DNA of 64,000 nucleotides from Egibacteraceae bacterium (GCA_030446775.1 JAUJMQ010000002.1:1-64000); one strand, 5' to 3'; positions 1 through 10,672 are shown, counted from the first letter of the stretch. Translations and numbers: made by a program. The notes: a model not told the origin generated them from the sequence alone.

Positions 1-1973
1 GCGCGGCCGCGCACACCGTCACCCGCGACTACGTCGTCGTGGACTACGCCGGCGGCGACAAGCTGTTCGTCCCCTCCGATCAGGTCGACGCGATCGCCAG
101 GTACGTCGGCGGCGAAGAGCCGCGGGTCATGCGCCTGGGCGGCGCGGACTGGGAGCGCGCCAAGTCCAAGGTCCGCAAGGCCGTCCGCGAGATGGCTGCC
201 GAGCTCATCCGCCTGTACCAGGCGCGCATGCACGCCCCCGGCCATGCCTACGCGCTCGACAGCGCCTGGCAGCGCGAGCTGGAGACGGCGTTCCCCTACG
301 ACGAGACGCCCGACCAGCTGTCGGCCATCGACGAGGTGAAGGCCGACATGGAGGCGCCGCTGCCGATGGACCGCCTGATCTGCGGCGACGTCGGCTTCGG
401 CAAGACCGAGATCGCCGTGCGCGCCGCCGCCAAGGCGGTCTTCGACGGCAAGCAGGTCGCCGTCGTCGTCCCGACGACGCTGCTCGCCCAGCAGCACGGC
501 GAGACGTTCGGCGAGCGCTTCGCCGGCTTCCCCGTCAGCGTCGCGGTGCTGTCGCGGTTCGCGTCGCCCCGCGAGCAGAAGGCGATCGTCGACGGGCTGG
601 CCGCCGGCACCGTCGACCTCGTCATCGGCACGCACCGGCTGTTCGGCGCCGACGTGCGGTTCAAAGACCTCGGGCTCGTCGTCGTCGACGAGGAGCAGCG
701 CTTCGGCGTCGGGCACAAGGAGAAGCTGAAGCAGCTGCGCACGAGCGTCGACGTGCTGACGATGACCGCGACACCGATCCCGCGGACCATGGAGATGGCG
801 ATCACGGGCATCCGTGACCTGTCGACAATCGACACGCCGCCCGAGGAGCGCCAGCCGGTCGTCACGCACGTCGGCCCGTTCGACGAGCCGATGGCCGCGC
901 TCGCCGTCCGCCGGGAGCTGCTGCGCGAGGGCCAGGTCTTCTGGGTGCACAACTCGGTGTCGACGATCGCCGCCGCCGCCGAACGGGTGCGCGAGCTCGT
1001 CCCCGGCGCGCGGGTGGAGTTCGCCCACGGGCAGTCCGACGAGGCGACGCTGGAGCGGACGATGATCCGGTTCTGGCAGCGCGAGTTCGACGTCCTGGTC
1101 TCCACGACGATCATCGAGTCGGGGCTGGACGTGCCCAACGCCAACACGCTGGTCATCGAGCGCGCGGACCTGCTCGGGTTGGCCCAGCTCTACCAGCTGC
1201 GCGGCCGGGTGGGGCGCTCCACGGAGCGCGGGTACGCCTACCTGTTCTATCCCGAGCACTCGGCGATGACCGAGGAGGCGTACAAGCGCCTGGAGACGAT
1301 CTCGACCTACACCGGCCTGGGCTCGGGGCTGTCGATCGCGCTGAAGGATCTGGAGATCCGCGGCGCCGGCAACGTCTTGTCGGGCGAGCAGTCCGGGCAC
1401 GTCGCGACGGTCGGGTTCGACGAGTACGCCAAGCTCATGGCGCAGGCCGTCGCCGAGCTGCAGGCCGGCGGCGGGCGTCGTGCGGTGCTGGCGGCGGACG
1501 AGCCGGAGGTCACCCTGGACCTGCCCGTCGACGCCCATCTGCCGCACGACTACGTCGCCGACGAGGCCCTGCGCCTGGAGGCGTACCGCAAGATCGCCGC
1601 CGTCCGCGACGCCGCGTCGGTCCGCGCCGTGCGCGAGGAGCTCGTCGACCGCTACGGCCCGCTGCCCGAGCCGGCCGACCGGCTCGTCGCGGTGGCCGCG
1701 CTGCGCGCGATGGTCCGCCGCTGGGGACTGCGCGAGATCACCTCGACGCCGCGGCGGACGGTGCGCGCCACCCCCGTCGTCCTGGCCGACTGGCAGGAGC
1801 TGCGGCTGCAACGCGAGCACCCCGGGGCCGTCTACAACGCGACCGCCGGGGCGCTGGAGCTGCCGATGCCGCGCACCGGCGACCTCGTCGGCTGGCTCGC
1901 CCGGACGCTGCAGGGCGTCCTGGGCCCGGCTCGCAAGGCGCGGCCGGCCGGGGCGGGGCAGGGCGGCCGGTAG
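1..1973 (+). CDS. mfd: Transcription-repair coupling factor Mfd, C-terminal part (5' end outside window)
   Basis: ATP-driven DNA translocase that removes stalled RNA polymerase and recruits the UvrA/B repair machinery. The frame is open from the first bases (reading ...[23 protein letters not shown]), so the GTG at 39 in the ORF track is internal and the gene starts before the window. Seen: the CarD-like RNA-polymerase-interacting strand, Walker [14 protein letters not shown] box (DEEQRFGV), [17 protein letters not shown] and RGRVGRS helicase motifs, then the TRCF C-terminal domain. About 657 residues are visible; the family is usually 1,100-1,200, so roughly the UvrB-like N-terminal half is missing. 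It heads the mfd-eno-ppx block typical of Actinobacteria. Identification is secure. Confidence 0.97.
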   Translation, partial: AAAHTVTRDYVVVDYAGGDKLFVPSDQVDAIARYVGGEEPRVMRLGGADWERAKSKVRKAVREMAAELIRLYQARMHAPGHAYALDSAWQRELETAFPYDETPDQLSAIDEVKADMEAPLPMDRLICGDVGFGKTEIAVRAAAKAVFDGKQVAVVVPTTLLAQQHGETFGERFAGFPVSVAVLSRFASPREQKAIVDGLAAGTVDLVIGTHRLFGADVRFKDLGLVVVDEEQRFGVGHKEKLKQLRTSVDVLTMTATPIPRTMEMAITGIRDLSTIDTPPEERQPVVTHVGPFDEPMAALAVRRELLREGQVFWVHNSVSTIAAAAERVRELVPGARVEFAHGQSDEATLERTMIRFWQREFDVLVSTTIIESGLDVPNANTLVIERADLLGLAQLYQLRGRVGRSTERGYAYLFYPEHSAMTEEAYKRLETISTYTGLGSGLSIALKDLEIRGAGNVLSGEQSGHVATVGFDEYAKLMAQAVAELQAGGGRRAVLAADEPEVTLDLPVDAHLPHDYVADEALRLEAYRKIAAVRDAASVRAVREELVDRYGPLPEPADRLVAVAALRAMVRRWGLREITSTPRRTVRATPVVLADWQELRLQREHPGAVYNATAGALELPMPRTGDLVGWLARTLQGVLGPARKARPAGAGQGGR

Positions 1974-2000
1974 GGCGGGTGGCGCGCCGCGGGACCGACC

Positions 2001-2006
2001 TACACT
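2001..2006 (+). promoter_or_regulatory. Probable -10 box (TACACT) before the foldase gene
   Basis: TACACT lies 41 bases before the GTG start of the SurA-like gene, in the short gap after mfd. The same hexamer occurs before uppS, greA and the PhoB-type regulator in this window, which is why it is called. No clear -35 was seen. Confidence 0.45.
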
Positions 2007-2046
2007 GGCCCGCATCCTCCCTCCCCGGACCAGGACTGTTGACATC

Positions 2047-3117
2047 GTGCACGTTTCGAACTCTTGGCGTCCCCTGCTGGCGGCGCTGCTCGCTGCCGCA
2101 CTGACCGCCTGTGGCACCGTCGGCGCGGGGGGAGACCCCAACGTCGCCGCGGTCGTCAACGGCACCGAGATCCCTGTCAGCGAGGTGGAGGAGCAGTTCG
2201 AGCAGGCCAAGAACAACCCCGAGGTCGCCACGCAGCTCGAGAGCGACACGGAGGGGACCGTCGCGGAGGGTCTGCAGGCCCAGATCCTGTCGCGGCTCGT
2301 GCTCGCCGAGATCCTCTCGGACTGGGCTGACGAGCTCGGCGTGACCGCGACCGACGAGGAGGTCGCCGCCGAGCGCGAGCAGGTCGTCGCCCAGGCCGGT
2401 GGCCAGGAGGCCTTCGACTCCCAGGTCGAGCAGGCGGGCTTCACCGACGAGCAGGTCGACGAGCTGCTGAGCCAGCGCGTCCTGCAGCTCGAGATCGCCG
2501 ACGAGGTCGGCGGCGGAGAGGTCAGCGACGCCGACGTCGCCGCGTTCTACGAGGAGAACGCCGACAGCCGCTTCGGGGAGAAGGCGACGATCCGCCACAT
2601 CCTCGTCGAGGACCAGCAGACGGCGCGCCGGCTGCGGCGCCAGCTCGACAACGGCGCCGACTTCGCCGAGCTCGCCCGCGAGCACTCCACCGACCCGGGC
2701 AGCGCCGAGAAGGGAGGGGACCTCGGCGAGTACTCGCGCGGCCAGGGCCTGGTTCCCGAGTTCGAGCAGGCGGCCTTCGACGCGGAGGTCGGCGAGCTCG
2801 TCGGTCCCGTCCGCACCGAGTTCGGCTTCCACCTCATCGAGGTGACCGACAAGGCGCCGCCGCAGACGTTGGAGGAGGCGACTCCCGAGATCCGCCAGGA
2901 GCTGGCCCAGACCCAGCAGGGCGAGCAGCTGGAGGCGGCGCTGCGCGAGCGCACCGAGGCGGCCGAGGTGACGGTCAACCCGCGCTTCGGCACCTGGGAC
3001 GCCGAGACCGGCGAGGTCCGCCCGAGCGAGCCGCTGGGTGCCGTCACCGAGTCTCCCGGGGCGCCCGCGGGTGGCACCGAGCCGGCGACGGTCCCCACCG
3101 AGACCGTCACCGAGTAG
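2047..3117 (+). CDS. SurA/PrsA-like peptidylprolyl isomerase lipoprotein (parvulin foldase)
   Basis: Extracytoplasmic folding factor that catalyses proline cis-trans isomerisation. The 356-residue protein starts at GTG 2047 with a lipoprotein signal (LLAALLAAALTAC, lipobox cysteine near residue 21). A SurA_N-like chaperone region follows (VVNGTEIPVSEVEEQFEQ, about residues 35-170), then a parvulin domain (IRHILVEDQQTARRL ... FAELAREHSTDPGSAEKGGDLG ... FGFHLIEV, about 180-275). The tail is Thr/Pro/Glu-rich. The 545-aa ORF in the track starts inside mfd and is not used. In M. tuberculosis a lipoprotein gene (lpqU) sits near this point of the cluster; a parvulin here is a lineage difference. mazG follows 5 bases later, so co-transcription is likely. 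Confidence 0.9.
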   Translation: MHVSNSWRPLLAALLAAALTACGTVGAGGDPNVAAVVNGTEIPVSEVEEQFEQAKNNPEVATQLESDTEGTVAEGLQAQILSRLVLAEILSDWADELGVTATDEEVAAEREQVVAQAGGQEAFDSQVEQAGFTDEQVDELLSQRVLQLEIADEVGGGEVSDADVAAFYEENADSRFGEKATIRHILVEDQQTARRLRRQLDNGADFAELAREHSTDPGSAEKGGDLGEYSRGQGLVPEFEQAAFDAEVGELVGPVRTEFGFHLIEVTDKAPPQTLEEATPEIRQELAQTQQGEQLEAALRERTEAAEVTVNPRFGTWDAETGEVRPSEPLGAVTESPGAPAGGTEPATVPTETVTE

Positions 3118-3122
3118 GCGGC

Positions 3123-4290
3123 GTGGCGCGGCTCGTCCTCGTCGACACCGCCGACGAGCTGCCCGGGCTGCTGCCGTTGCACGCCTGGTCGGCGCTCATG
3201 TCGTCCGATCTCGTCGTCGTCGGCGACGCCGGGCACCCGTTCCTGACCCACCTCGAGCTCGCCGAGCTGCGGACCGAGGTGCTCGCGTCCGCCGGCGACC
3301 GGACCGCGAGCCTGTCGCGCACCGACCTGCTGTCGGGGCTGCACCCCGCCGACAAGGCCCGCGCCGAGGCGGTCGTCGACCGTGTCCGCGACGAGGGCGA
3401 GGTCGTCTACCTGCTCGGGACCGGCGACGGGGAGGGCTTCGTTCGCACGCTGGGCATGGAGGCGGCCCGGGCCGGCGTCGAGGTCGAGGTCGTACTTCGG
3501 CGTCCGTCCGTCGCGGGTGCGGCTGCTCGACCTCGTGCGGACCGAGCAGCGGCTGCGCGCCCCGGACGGCTGCCCGTGGGACCTCGAGCAGGACCACCGC
3601 ACCCTCGCGCGCTACGCCGTCGAGGAGGTCTACGAGCTGCTCCAGCGAGGCGATCGAGGCGGGGAGCCCGACGCGATCCGCGAGGAGCTCGGTGACGTCC
3701 TGCTCCAGGTCGTGTTCCACGCCCAGATCGCCGAGGACAGCGGCGCCGGCTTCACGATCGACGACGTCGCGGGCGGGATCGCCGCCAAGCTCGTCGCCCG
3801 CCACCCCCACGTCTTCGGCGACGTCAGCGTCACGGGCGCCGACGAGGTCGTCGCCAACTGGGAGGCGCTCAAGGCGGCCGAGAAGCCCGAGCGCAGCGGC
3901 GTGTTCGACGGCGTCCCAGCGGCGCAGCCGGCGCTCGGCTACAGCGAGAAGCTGCAGCGGCGCGCCGCCGCCGTCGGGTTCGACTGGCAGGCCGACGTCG
4001 AGGCCGCCGACCGCATCCGCGCCGAGCTCGACGAGTTCCTCGTCGCCGGCGACGACGCCGGCCGCGAGCACGAGATCGGCGACGTGCTCCTGAGCGTCGT
4101 CGGTCTCGCGCGCCGGCACGGCCTCGATCCGGAGCTGGCGCTGCGCGGTGCCGCCGGCCGCTTCCGGCGGCGCTTCGAAGCGGCCGTCGCACAGGCCGAC
4201 CGGCCGGTGCCGGAGCTGTCGTCGCTGTCCCGCGACGAGTGGCTGGCGCTGTGGGACGCCGCCAAGGCCACCGAGACCCGACCAGGATGA
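3123..4290 (+). CDS. mazG: MazG nucleoside triphosphate pyrophosphohydrolase, frameshifted
   Basis: House-cleaning enzyme that hydrolyses (d)NTPs to monophosphates. The reading starts at GTG 3123 with the Rossmann-like N-terminal region found in actinobacterial MazG (MARLVLVDTADELPGLLPLHAWSAL), then must switch frame near 3494. Frame 3 reads ...EVEVVLRR, while the conserved continuation FGVRPSRVRLLDLVRTEQRLRAPDGCPWD is in frame 1. Removing the A at 3494 (gtcgtActtcggc) restores one open frame of about 388 codons. The MazG metal-binding motifs EEVYELL and EELGDVLLQVVFHAQIAED are intact. The position between mfd and eno is the conserved one. The indel is more likely a sequence error than true inactivation, but only reads can decide. 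Confidence 0.9.
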
Positions 4291-4324
4291 CGGCCTGCGA
4301 GTCGCGGGCGACCGGCTCGTGCTG

Positions 4325-6196
<1,872 letters not shown>

Positions 6197-6207
6197 TCTG
6201 CTCCCGG

Positions 6208-6249
6208 TTTGTTCTGATCTCCCTGGCCGGCCAAGGGGATCAGAACAAA
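6208..6249. terminator. 42-bp inverted repeat, probable terminator; relative of the one at 49968
   Basis: TTTGTTCTGATC ... GATCAGAACAAA form 12-base perfect arms around an 18-base GC-rich centre that also pairs partly. It starts 12 bases after the ftsB stop. A second element of the same length with identical arms but a different centre is at 49968-50009. The 3' arm ends in AAAC, so read on the opposite strand it ends in a T-run. It could be a bidirectional terminator or a small dispersed repeat. Confidence 0.6.
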
Positions 6250-6307
6250 CTCGCAGGGAGGGTGGCGGGGGGTGTGCGAGTCGCGGTGGGGAGGCAGGCT
6301 GGCGGCG

Positions 6308-6864
6308 ATGGACGACGCGCTCCGCCCGGCTGCCGACGCCGGCTACGAGGCCCAGCTGGCCCGGCCGGCCGCCGAGCCGCGTGACGCCGCGCTCGCGGCC
6401 GCGATGATCGGCCGGCCGTTGCGCGGCTCGTCCGCGGTCGCCGTGCGCTGCGGCTGGGGGCTGCCGGCGGTCCTGCGGGTCTCCCCCAGCTGTCCGACGG
6501 CACCCCGTTCCCGACGCTGTTCTGGCTGTCGTGCCCGCTGGCCAGCCGTCACGTCGGCCGGCTGGAGGCCGATGCCGCGATGGCCGGGCTGAACGAGCGG
6601 CTGCGCGCCGACCCCGACCTGTCCGACGCGTACGCCGCAGCCAGCGAGCGCTACGTGGCCGCCCGCGACCGCCTCGGCTCACCCGTCCCCCGGGGTGACA
6701 GCGCCGGCGGGATGCCGACGCGGGTGAAGTGCCTGCACGCGCTGTACGCCCACCACCTCGCGACGCGCGACAACCCGCTGGGGGCCTGGGTGGCCGAGCA
6801 GATCGAGCCGATGGCGTGCCCGCGTCCCTGCGTCCGCCCCCAAGACGCCCCCGAGCCGCGATGA
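6308..6864 (+). CDS. DUF501 family protein, frameshifted
   Basis: Conserved actinobacterial protein of unknown function, always near ftsB and ppx. The N-terminal part is in frame 2 from ATG 6308 (AAAMIGRPLRGSSAVAVRCGWGLPAVLRVSP). The rest is in frame 1: QLSDGTPFPTLFWLSCPLASRHVGRLEADAAMAGLNERL and the family signature SAGGMPTRVKCLHALYAHHLATRDNPLG. The break is in a run of five C (6483-6487); six C would restore one frame (ctccccccagctg). This is the pattern of a homopolymer miscount. Corrected length is about 186 residues, normal for the family. The stop overlaps the ppx start by ATGA. Confidence 0.85.
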
Positions 6865-7784
6865 CCAGGGTCGCCGTCGTCGACGTCGGGACCAACTCTG
6901 TGCGCCTGCTGGTCGCCGACGCCGCCGACGGCTCCCTGGAGGCCGTCGCGCGCACGATGACGATCACCCGCCTCGGCGCGGGGGTCGACACGACCGGGCG
7001 CCTCGACGACGCGGCCCTGGCCCGGACGCTGGACTGCATCGGCGGCTACGCCAGGCGCTGGCGGGAGCTCGGGGCGCAGCGGGTGCGCATCTCGGCGACG
7101 TCGGCGGTCCGCGACGCCGCCGACCGGGACCGCTTCTTTGACGGCGTCCGCGCCCGGGCCGGCGCCGAGGCGGAGGTCCTGTCCGGCGAGCAGGAGGCCC
7201 GGACCGCCTTTCTCGGCGCGACGGCGTCGGTGGACGGCGAGCCGCCGTTCCTCGTGCTCGACATCGGCGGCGGGTCCACCGAGCTGATCCTCGGCACGGA
7301 CGCCCCGGAGGCGATGACGAGCCGGCAGCTCGGCTGCGTCCGGCTCACCGACCGGGCCCTGCATGACGACCCTCCCACCCGGGCGCAGCTGTCGGCGGCG
7401 ACCGGGCTGGTCGACGAGCAGCTCGACGGCGCCGCCGCGGTGATGGACCCGTCGCGGGGCCGCACGCTCGTCGGCGTCGCGGGGACCATCACGACGGTCG
7501 CGGCGCTGTACGGGGAGCTGCCGGCGTACCTGCCCGAGCGGATCCACGGCACGCGGGTGCCCTTCGACGGCGTCGACGCGGTCACCGAGCGGCTGGCGGC
7601 GCTGACCACCGCGCAGCGCGCCGAGCTGGGGCCCATGGCGCCGGGCCGTGAGGACGTGATCGTCGCCGGCTGCCTCATCCTGCGGCGGGTGATGGAGCGC
7701 TTCGGCTTCGCCGAGGTGCTCGCCAGCGAATCCGACATCCTCGACGGGCTCGCGCTGGCGCTGGCGGCCGCGCCCGGCGCCTGA
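6861..7784 (+). CDS. ppx: Ppx/GppA phosphatase family protein (exopolyphosphatase / pppGpp phosphatase)
   Basis: Member of the actin-like ASKHA fold that removes terminal phosphate from polyphosphate or pppGpp. The 307-residue protein has the N-terminal phosphate loop VDVGTNSVRLLVAD, the switch SATSAVRDAADRDRF, the catalytic EAEVLSGEQEA, and the second loop FLVLDIGGGSTELILG. The C-terminal helical half ends in ASESDILDGLALAL. It is the short one-module form, as in M. tuberculosis Rv1026 at the same place. Start ATG 6861 overlaps the DUF501 stop, so it ends the eno-ftsB-DUF501-ppx operon. Which substrate it prefers cannot be read from sequence. Confidence 0.93.
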   Translation: MTRVAVVDVGTNSVRLLVADAADGSLEAVARTMTITRLGAGVDTTGRLDDAALARTLDCIGGYARRWRELGAQRVRISATSAVRDAADRDRFFDGVRARAGAEAEVLSGEQEARTAFLGATASVDGEPPFLVLDIGGGSTELILGTDAPEAMTSRQLGCVRLTDRALHDDPPTRAQLSAATGLVDEQLDGAAAVMDPSRGRTLVGVAGTITTVAALYGELPAYLPERIHGTRVPFDGVDAVTERLAALTTAQRAELGPMAPGREDVIVAGCLILRRVMERFGFAEVLASESDILDGLALALAAAPGA

Positions 7785-7816
7785 GCGCCCGCCCGGAGCT
7801 CCGGCGCGACGTCAAG

Positions 7817-7837
7817 CCGCCCCCCCGGCGGGGGCGG
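7817..7837. terminator. GC hairpin between convergent genes
   Basis: CCGCCCC ... GGGGCGG forms a strong stem with a short loop, 33 bases after the ppx stop and before the convergent UspA-like gene. There is no T-tract, which is common for terminators in very GC-rich Actinobacteria. Confidence 0.4.
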
Positions 7838-7839
7838 TG

Positions 7840-7915
7840 GCGATCCAGGTCAACCCGCCGCGGGCGCGATCAGGTCAACCCGCCGCAGGCGCGATCAGGT
7901 CACCCCGCCGCAGGC
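7840..7915. repeat. Three tandem 25-bp repeats
   Basis: The unit gcgatcaggtcaacccgccg + caggc occurs three times back to back (7840-7865 with one extra C, 7866-7890, 7891-7915), differing at only a few bases. It fills the intergenic space up to the stop of the UspA-like gene. No spacer structure, so it is not a CRISPR. Function unknown. Confidence 0.85.
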
Positions 7916-7918
7916 GCT

Positions 7919-8344
7919 TCAGCGCGCGCTGCTCGGTTCGGCCGCGCCGATCACGTGGGTGACCGGCACGTCCACGGCGCGCTCGACGCGCCGCACGAGG
8001 TCGGTCCGCAGCCACCGCGACATCCCTGGTGGCAGCGTCGACAGGACGACCTCGTCGGCCGGCTCGCGCCGCAGGGCGTCCAGGACCGCGTCCACGGGGC
8101 GGGCGTCACCCACCTCGCCGGTGACCGGGCAGCCCAGCGTGGCGAAGGCCTCGAGCGCGGCGTCGAGACGGCGCTGCGCGCCGGCGCGGTCGTCGGTCTC
8201 GTTGTGGCTCCAGCCGCGGGGGTCCGGTCCCGCCGGCACGACGACGTGGATGTGGCAGCCGCCCGCCTCGGACCGCTCCCGCAGCAGGTTCGCGAGCTCG
8301 CGACCGCCCAGGGTGTGGTTGGCGACGACGAGGATGCGTGACAT
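7919..8344 (-). CDS. Universal stress protein-like (UspA-fold) protein
   Basis: 141-residue single-domain protein with the UspA-like Rossmann beginning MSRILVVANHTLGGRELANLL, a conserved DARPVDAVLDALRREPADEVVLSTLPPGMSRWLRTDLVRRVER segment, and the ending VDVPVTHVIG. The glycine-rich ATP loop of classical UspA (GxxGxxxxxxxGS) is replaced by TLPPGMSRWL, so ATP binding is uncertain. It is the actinobacterial single-domain type often found with stress genes. A GGAGGTG ribosome site precedes ATG 8344. A CBS-domain gene lies upstream on the same strand, 82 bases away, and the two may be co-expressed. Confidence 0.75.
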   Translation of the reverse strand: MSRILVVANHTLGGRELANLLRERSEAGGCHIHVVVPAGPDPRGWSHNETDDRAGAQRRLDAALEAFATLGCPVTGEVGDARPVDAVLDALRREPADEVVLSTLPPGMSRWLRTDLVRRVERAVDVPVTHVIGAAEPSSAR

Positions 8345-8426
8345 GTCGGCACCTCCGCTGGCGACGCCCCGCGGGCGGCCTGCGGCGAGCCTACGCCCGC
8401 CACGCCCGCGGCGGAACCCCTGCGGC

Positions 8427-8906
8427 TCAGGTCGTCCGGTCGGCCCGGCGCAGCGCCCGCACGAGGTCGCCTCGCGTGACGATGCCCACCACCCTGCGGG
8501 CGTCGTCGACGACGGGGACGCGCGTCACGCGGCGGTCGTGGATCAGTGTCGCCACATCCTCGACCGTCGCCTCCTCGCCGACCGCCGGGGGGTCGTCCTC
8601 CATGACGTCGGCGACCGTCTGGCCGAGCGCCGCGCGGACCTCCTCTTCGAAGCGCCTGCGCTCACCGGGCAGGGGGATGTACGCACCGAGGATCTCGATG
8701 GTCGTCGGGCCGTGCAGGCGCGCCTCGGACACGAGCAGGTCGCTGTCGTCGAGCAGCCCGACCAGGCGCCCGCCGGAGTCCACGACCGGCGCGCCGCTGA
8801 TGTCGGCGTCGACGAGCAGGGCGACGGCGTCCTCGACGGTGGTGTGGGGCGTCAACGTCGTCACGGGCGACGTCATCACGTCGGTGACAGGCAGGTCCCT
8901 GGGCAT
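8427..8906 (-). CDS. CBS-domain pair protein
   Basis: 159-residue protein made of a single CBS pair (Bateman module), which usually binds adenosyl nucleotides. Repeat 1: VTDVMTSPVTTLTPHTTVEDAVALLVDADISGAPVVDSGGRLVGLLDDSDLL. Repeat 2: VADVMEDDPPAVGEEATVEDVATLIHDRRVTRVPVVDDARRVVGIVTRGDLVRAL. No catalytic or membrane domain is attached. It resembles stand-alone CBS proteins that act as energy or stress sensors in Actinobacteria. Partner and ligand are unknown; the adjacent UspA-like gene on the same strand suggests a stress role (inference). Confidence 0.85.
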   Translation of the reverse strand: MPRDLPVTDVMTSPVTTLTPHTTVEDAVALLVDADISGAPVVDSGGRLVGLLDDSDLLVSEARLHGPTTIEILGAYIPLPGERRRFEEEVRAALGQTVADVMEDDPPAVGEEATVEDVATLIHDRRVTRVPVVDDARRVVGIVTRGDLVRALRRADRTT

Positions 8907-8984
8907 GCTCGCTCTCCGGTCGGGGCCGGTCAGCCTAACGGCCGGGCTATCGTGAGCCTTCCGTCACCGCGAGGAAGGCAGGCC

Positions 8985-9293
8985 GTGCTCGTCTGGTTCT
9001 CCGTCACACCGATCGGCACCGGCTCGGCGAGCGTGTCGCGGGACGTCGCACGCGCCCTCGACGCCGTCACGGCCACCGGGATCCGCGCGACCACCGACGC
9101 CTCCGGCACCCTGCTCGAGGGCGACTGGGACGCCTGCATGGCGGCGCTGCGAGCCGCCGGCGACGCGGTGCTCGAGGAGGCGCCGAGGGTGTCGTTCACC
9201 TGCAAGCTCGACATCCGGCGCGACAAGCCGGACCAGTCGGGCGCCGACAAGCTCGCCAGCCTCGACGCCGCACGCCGGGAGACGACCGCATGA
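8985..9293 (+). CDS. MTH1187/YkoF-type thiamine-binding family protein
   Basis: 102-residue protein of the MTH1187 (DUF77) superfamily. Seen: MLVWFSVTPIGTGSASVSRDVARALDAVTATGIRATTDASGTLLEGDWDACMAALRAAGDAVLEEAPRVSFTCKLDIRRDK. The PIGTG, the T...GT.LEG.W and the K.D.R elements are typical. Relatives bind thiamine or its precursors, but no thiamine gene is nearby, so the ligand is open. The start is fixed by GAGGAAGG (8971-8978) seven bases before GTG 8985; the 444-aa ORF in the track begins in antisense sequence of the previous genes. The stop overlaps the following mini-gene (ATGA). Confidence 0.85.
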   Translation: MLVWFSVTPIGTGSASVSRDVARALDAVTATGIRATTDASGTLLEGDWDACMAALRAAGDAVLEEAPRVSFTCKLDIRRDKPDQSGADKLASLDAARRETTA

Positions 9294-9391
9294 TGATGAC
9301 ACCGCAGACGCAGCGCACCGCCGTGATCGTGCTCGCCGTCGTGCTCGGCGTCGCGCTGGTGCTCAGCCTCGTCGGCCCCTTCCTGACCTGA
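9290..9391 (+). CDS. 33-residue single-span membrane peptide
   Basis: Too short for the ORF track. ATG 9290 overlaps the upstream stop by ATGA, giving MMMTPQTQRTAVIVLAVVLGVALVLSLVGPFLT. Residues about 10-32 form one hydrophobic helix with a short polar N-terminus. The overlap suggests translational coupling to the thiamine-binding-type gene. Short one-helix proteins of this kind recur in Actinobacteria, but I cannot name a family. It could be a membrane anchor or a chance ORF; the coupled start and clean helix favour a real gene. Confidence 0.55.
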   Translation: MMMTPQTQRTAVIVLAVVLGVALVLSLVGPFLT

Positions 9392-9418
9392 GCCCGCCAC
9401 CCTGAACGCGCGCCCACC

Positions 9419-10672
9419 CTGAACGCGCCTGCCCCGAACGGGATCGTCGAGCGCCTGGCGGCGGGCCTCGCCGCGCAGCCGCCCGCGACGGTCGCCGCCC
9501 CGCGGCTGGGGCGCATCGGCGCGGCCCTGGCGATCGTCGCGCCGGCGGGGCCCCACGACGCCGAGATCGTCTACACCCGCCGCCGCGACGACCTGCGCGC
9601 CCACCCGGGTCAGATCTCGTTTCCCGGCGGGCGCGTCGACCCCGGCGAGACGGTCGCCGAGGCGGCGGTGCGCGAGGCCGTCGAGGAGGTCGGCCTGCGG
9701 CCGGATTCGGTCGCGCTGCTGGGATCCCTCCCGCCGCTGTTCATCCCGCCGTCGCGGTTCTGGCTGCAGACCGTCGTCGCCGCATGGGAGGCGCCCCACC
9801 GCCTGGTCGCGGCAGAGGCGGAGGTCGCCGAGGTCCTGGCCGTGCGCCTGTCCCTGCTGACCGACCCCGCCACCTGGCGGTCGGTGCGCCTGACGGTCTC
9901 GGGCTGGTCGTGGGCGTGGGCACTGCCGGGCGGGCACCTGCTGTGGGGCGCGACCGGCGTCGTCACCGCGTCGCTGCTCGCCGTCCTCGACCCCGGGTGG
10001 AGTCGCGGGCTGCGGCCCGCCGACCTGGCCGACCGGGAGGTCCGCCCCCGGCGCCGCGCTGCACGGACCGCGTCGACCCGCGCGCTGCTGCCCGGGACGC
10101 CCGAGCGCTCGGCGCGCGAGCTCGCGGCTGCCGGCGGCTGGCGACCTCCGGCCGGCCATGGCGGCACCGCCGCCGCGGGCGCCGTCGTCGCCGAGGCGGT
10201 CACGCGGGTGGCCGGCCCCGGCGCCCAGCGCGTGCTCGTGCTGGCCGGCGACGGTGGTGACGGTGCCGTGGGCCGTGCCGCCGCCCGCAACCTGTCGAGG
10301 CTCGGCCTGCCGGTCGCCGTGGTCGCAACCGCGGAGTTCCCGGGGACGCTTCCCGAGGCCGACGTGGTCGTCGACGCCCTCGTGGGCGACGGCCTGCGCG
10401 GGCCGCTGCGCGGGACGCCGCTGGCGATGGCCGCCGCCCTGCGCGAGTCGGCTGCGACGGTCGTGAGCGTCGATCTGCCGAGCGGCCTGTCACCGGTCGA
10501 CGGGATCGTCGGCGAGCTCGTCGCGGCCGACGTCACCGTCGAGCTCGCGCCCCCGCGGCCGGTGCTGTCGTCACCGCGGGTCGCCCCCTTCGCCGGTGAC
10601 CGCTACGCGGTGCTGCCCGGCGGGCCGGGAGAGCCCGGCGTGCTCGTGCGGGTCGTCGACCTGGCTCCGTGA
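9419..10672 (+). CDS. Nudix hydrolase fused to a YjeF_N-like (NAD(P)HX epimerase-type) domain; start uncertain
   Basis: The N-terminal part is a CoA-pyrophosphatase-like Nudix domain: QISFPGGRVDPGETVAEAAVREAVEEVGL contains the full GX5EX7REUXEEXG box. The first ATG/GTG in the frame (GTG 9668) would cut that box in half, so translation must start upstream; only CTG 9419 or an undetected indel offers a start. The C-terminal half (about residues 220-410) resembles YjeF_N epimerases: VLVLAGDGGDGAVGRAAARNLSRLGLPVAVV, ADVVVDALVGDGLRGPLRG, VVSVDLPSGLSPVDG. The GNNGGDG loop is shortened to GDGGDG. Both parts lie in one frame with a basic linker (RRRAARTAS). Fusion of a nucleotide pyrophosphatase with a nicotinamide-repair epimerase would suit metabolite repair (inference). 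Confidence 0.7.
   Translation: MNAPAPNGIVERLAAGLAAQPPATVAAPRLGRIGAALAIVAPAGPHDAEIVYTRRRDDLRAHPGQISFPGGRVDPGETVAEAAVREAVEEVGLRPDSVALLGSLPPLFIPPSRFWLQTVVAAWEAPHRLVAAEAEVAEVLAVRLSLLTDPATWRSVRLTVSGWSWAWALPGGHLLWGATGVVTASLLAVLDPGWSRGLRPADLADREVRPRRRAARTASTRALLPGTPERSARELAAAGGWRPPAGHGGTAAAGAVVAEAVTRVAGPGAQRVLVLAGDGGDGAVGRAAARNLSRLGLPVAVVATAEFPGTLPEADVVVDALVGDGLRGPLRGTPLAMAAALRESAATVVSVDLPSGLSPVDGIVGELVAADVTVELAPPRPVLSSPRVAPFAGDRYAVLPGGPGEPGVLVRVVDLAP

Noticed and set aside
3123-4290. Programmed ribosomal frameshift in mazG
   Set aside because: No slippery heptamer is present, and similar indels occur in many unrelated genes of the window.
7840-7915. Possible CRISPR array
   Set aside because: The 25-bp units are directly adjacent with no spacers and no cas genes occur in the window.
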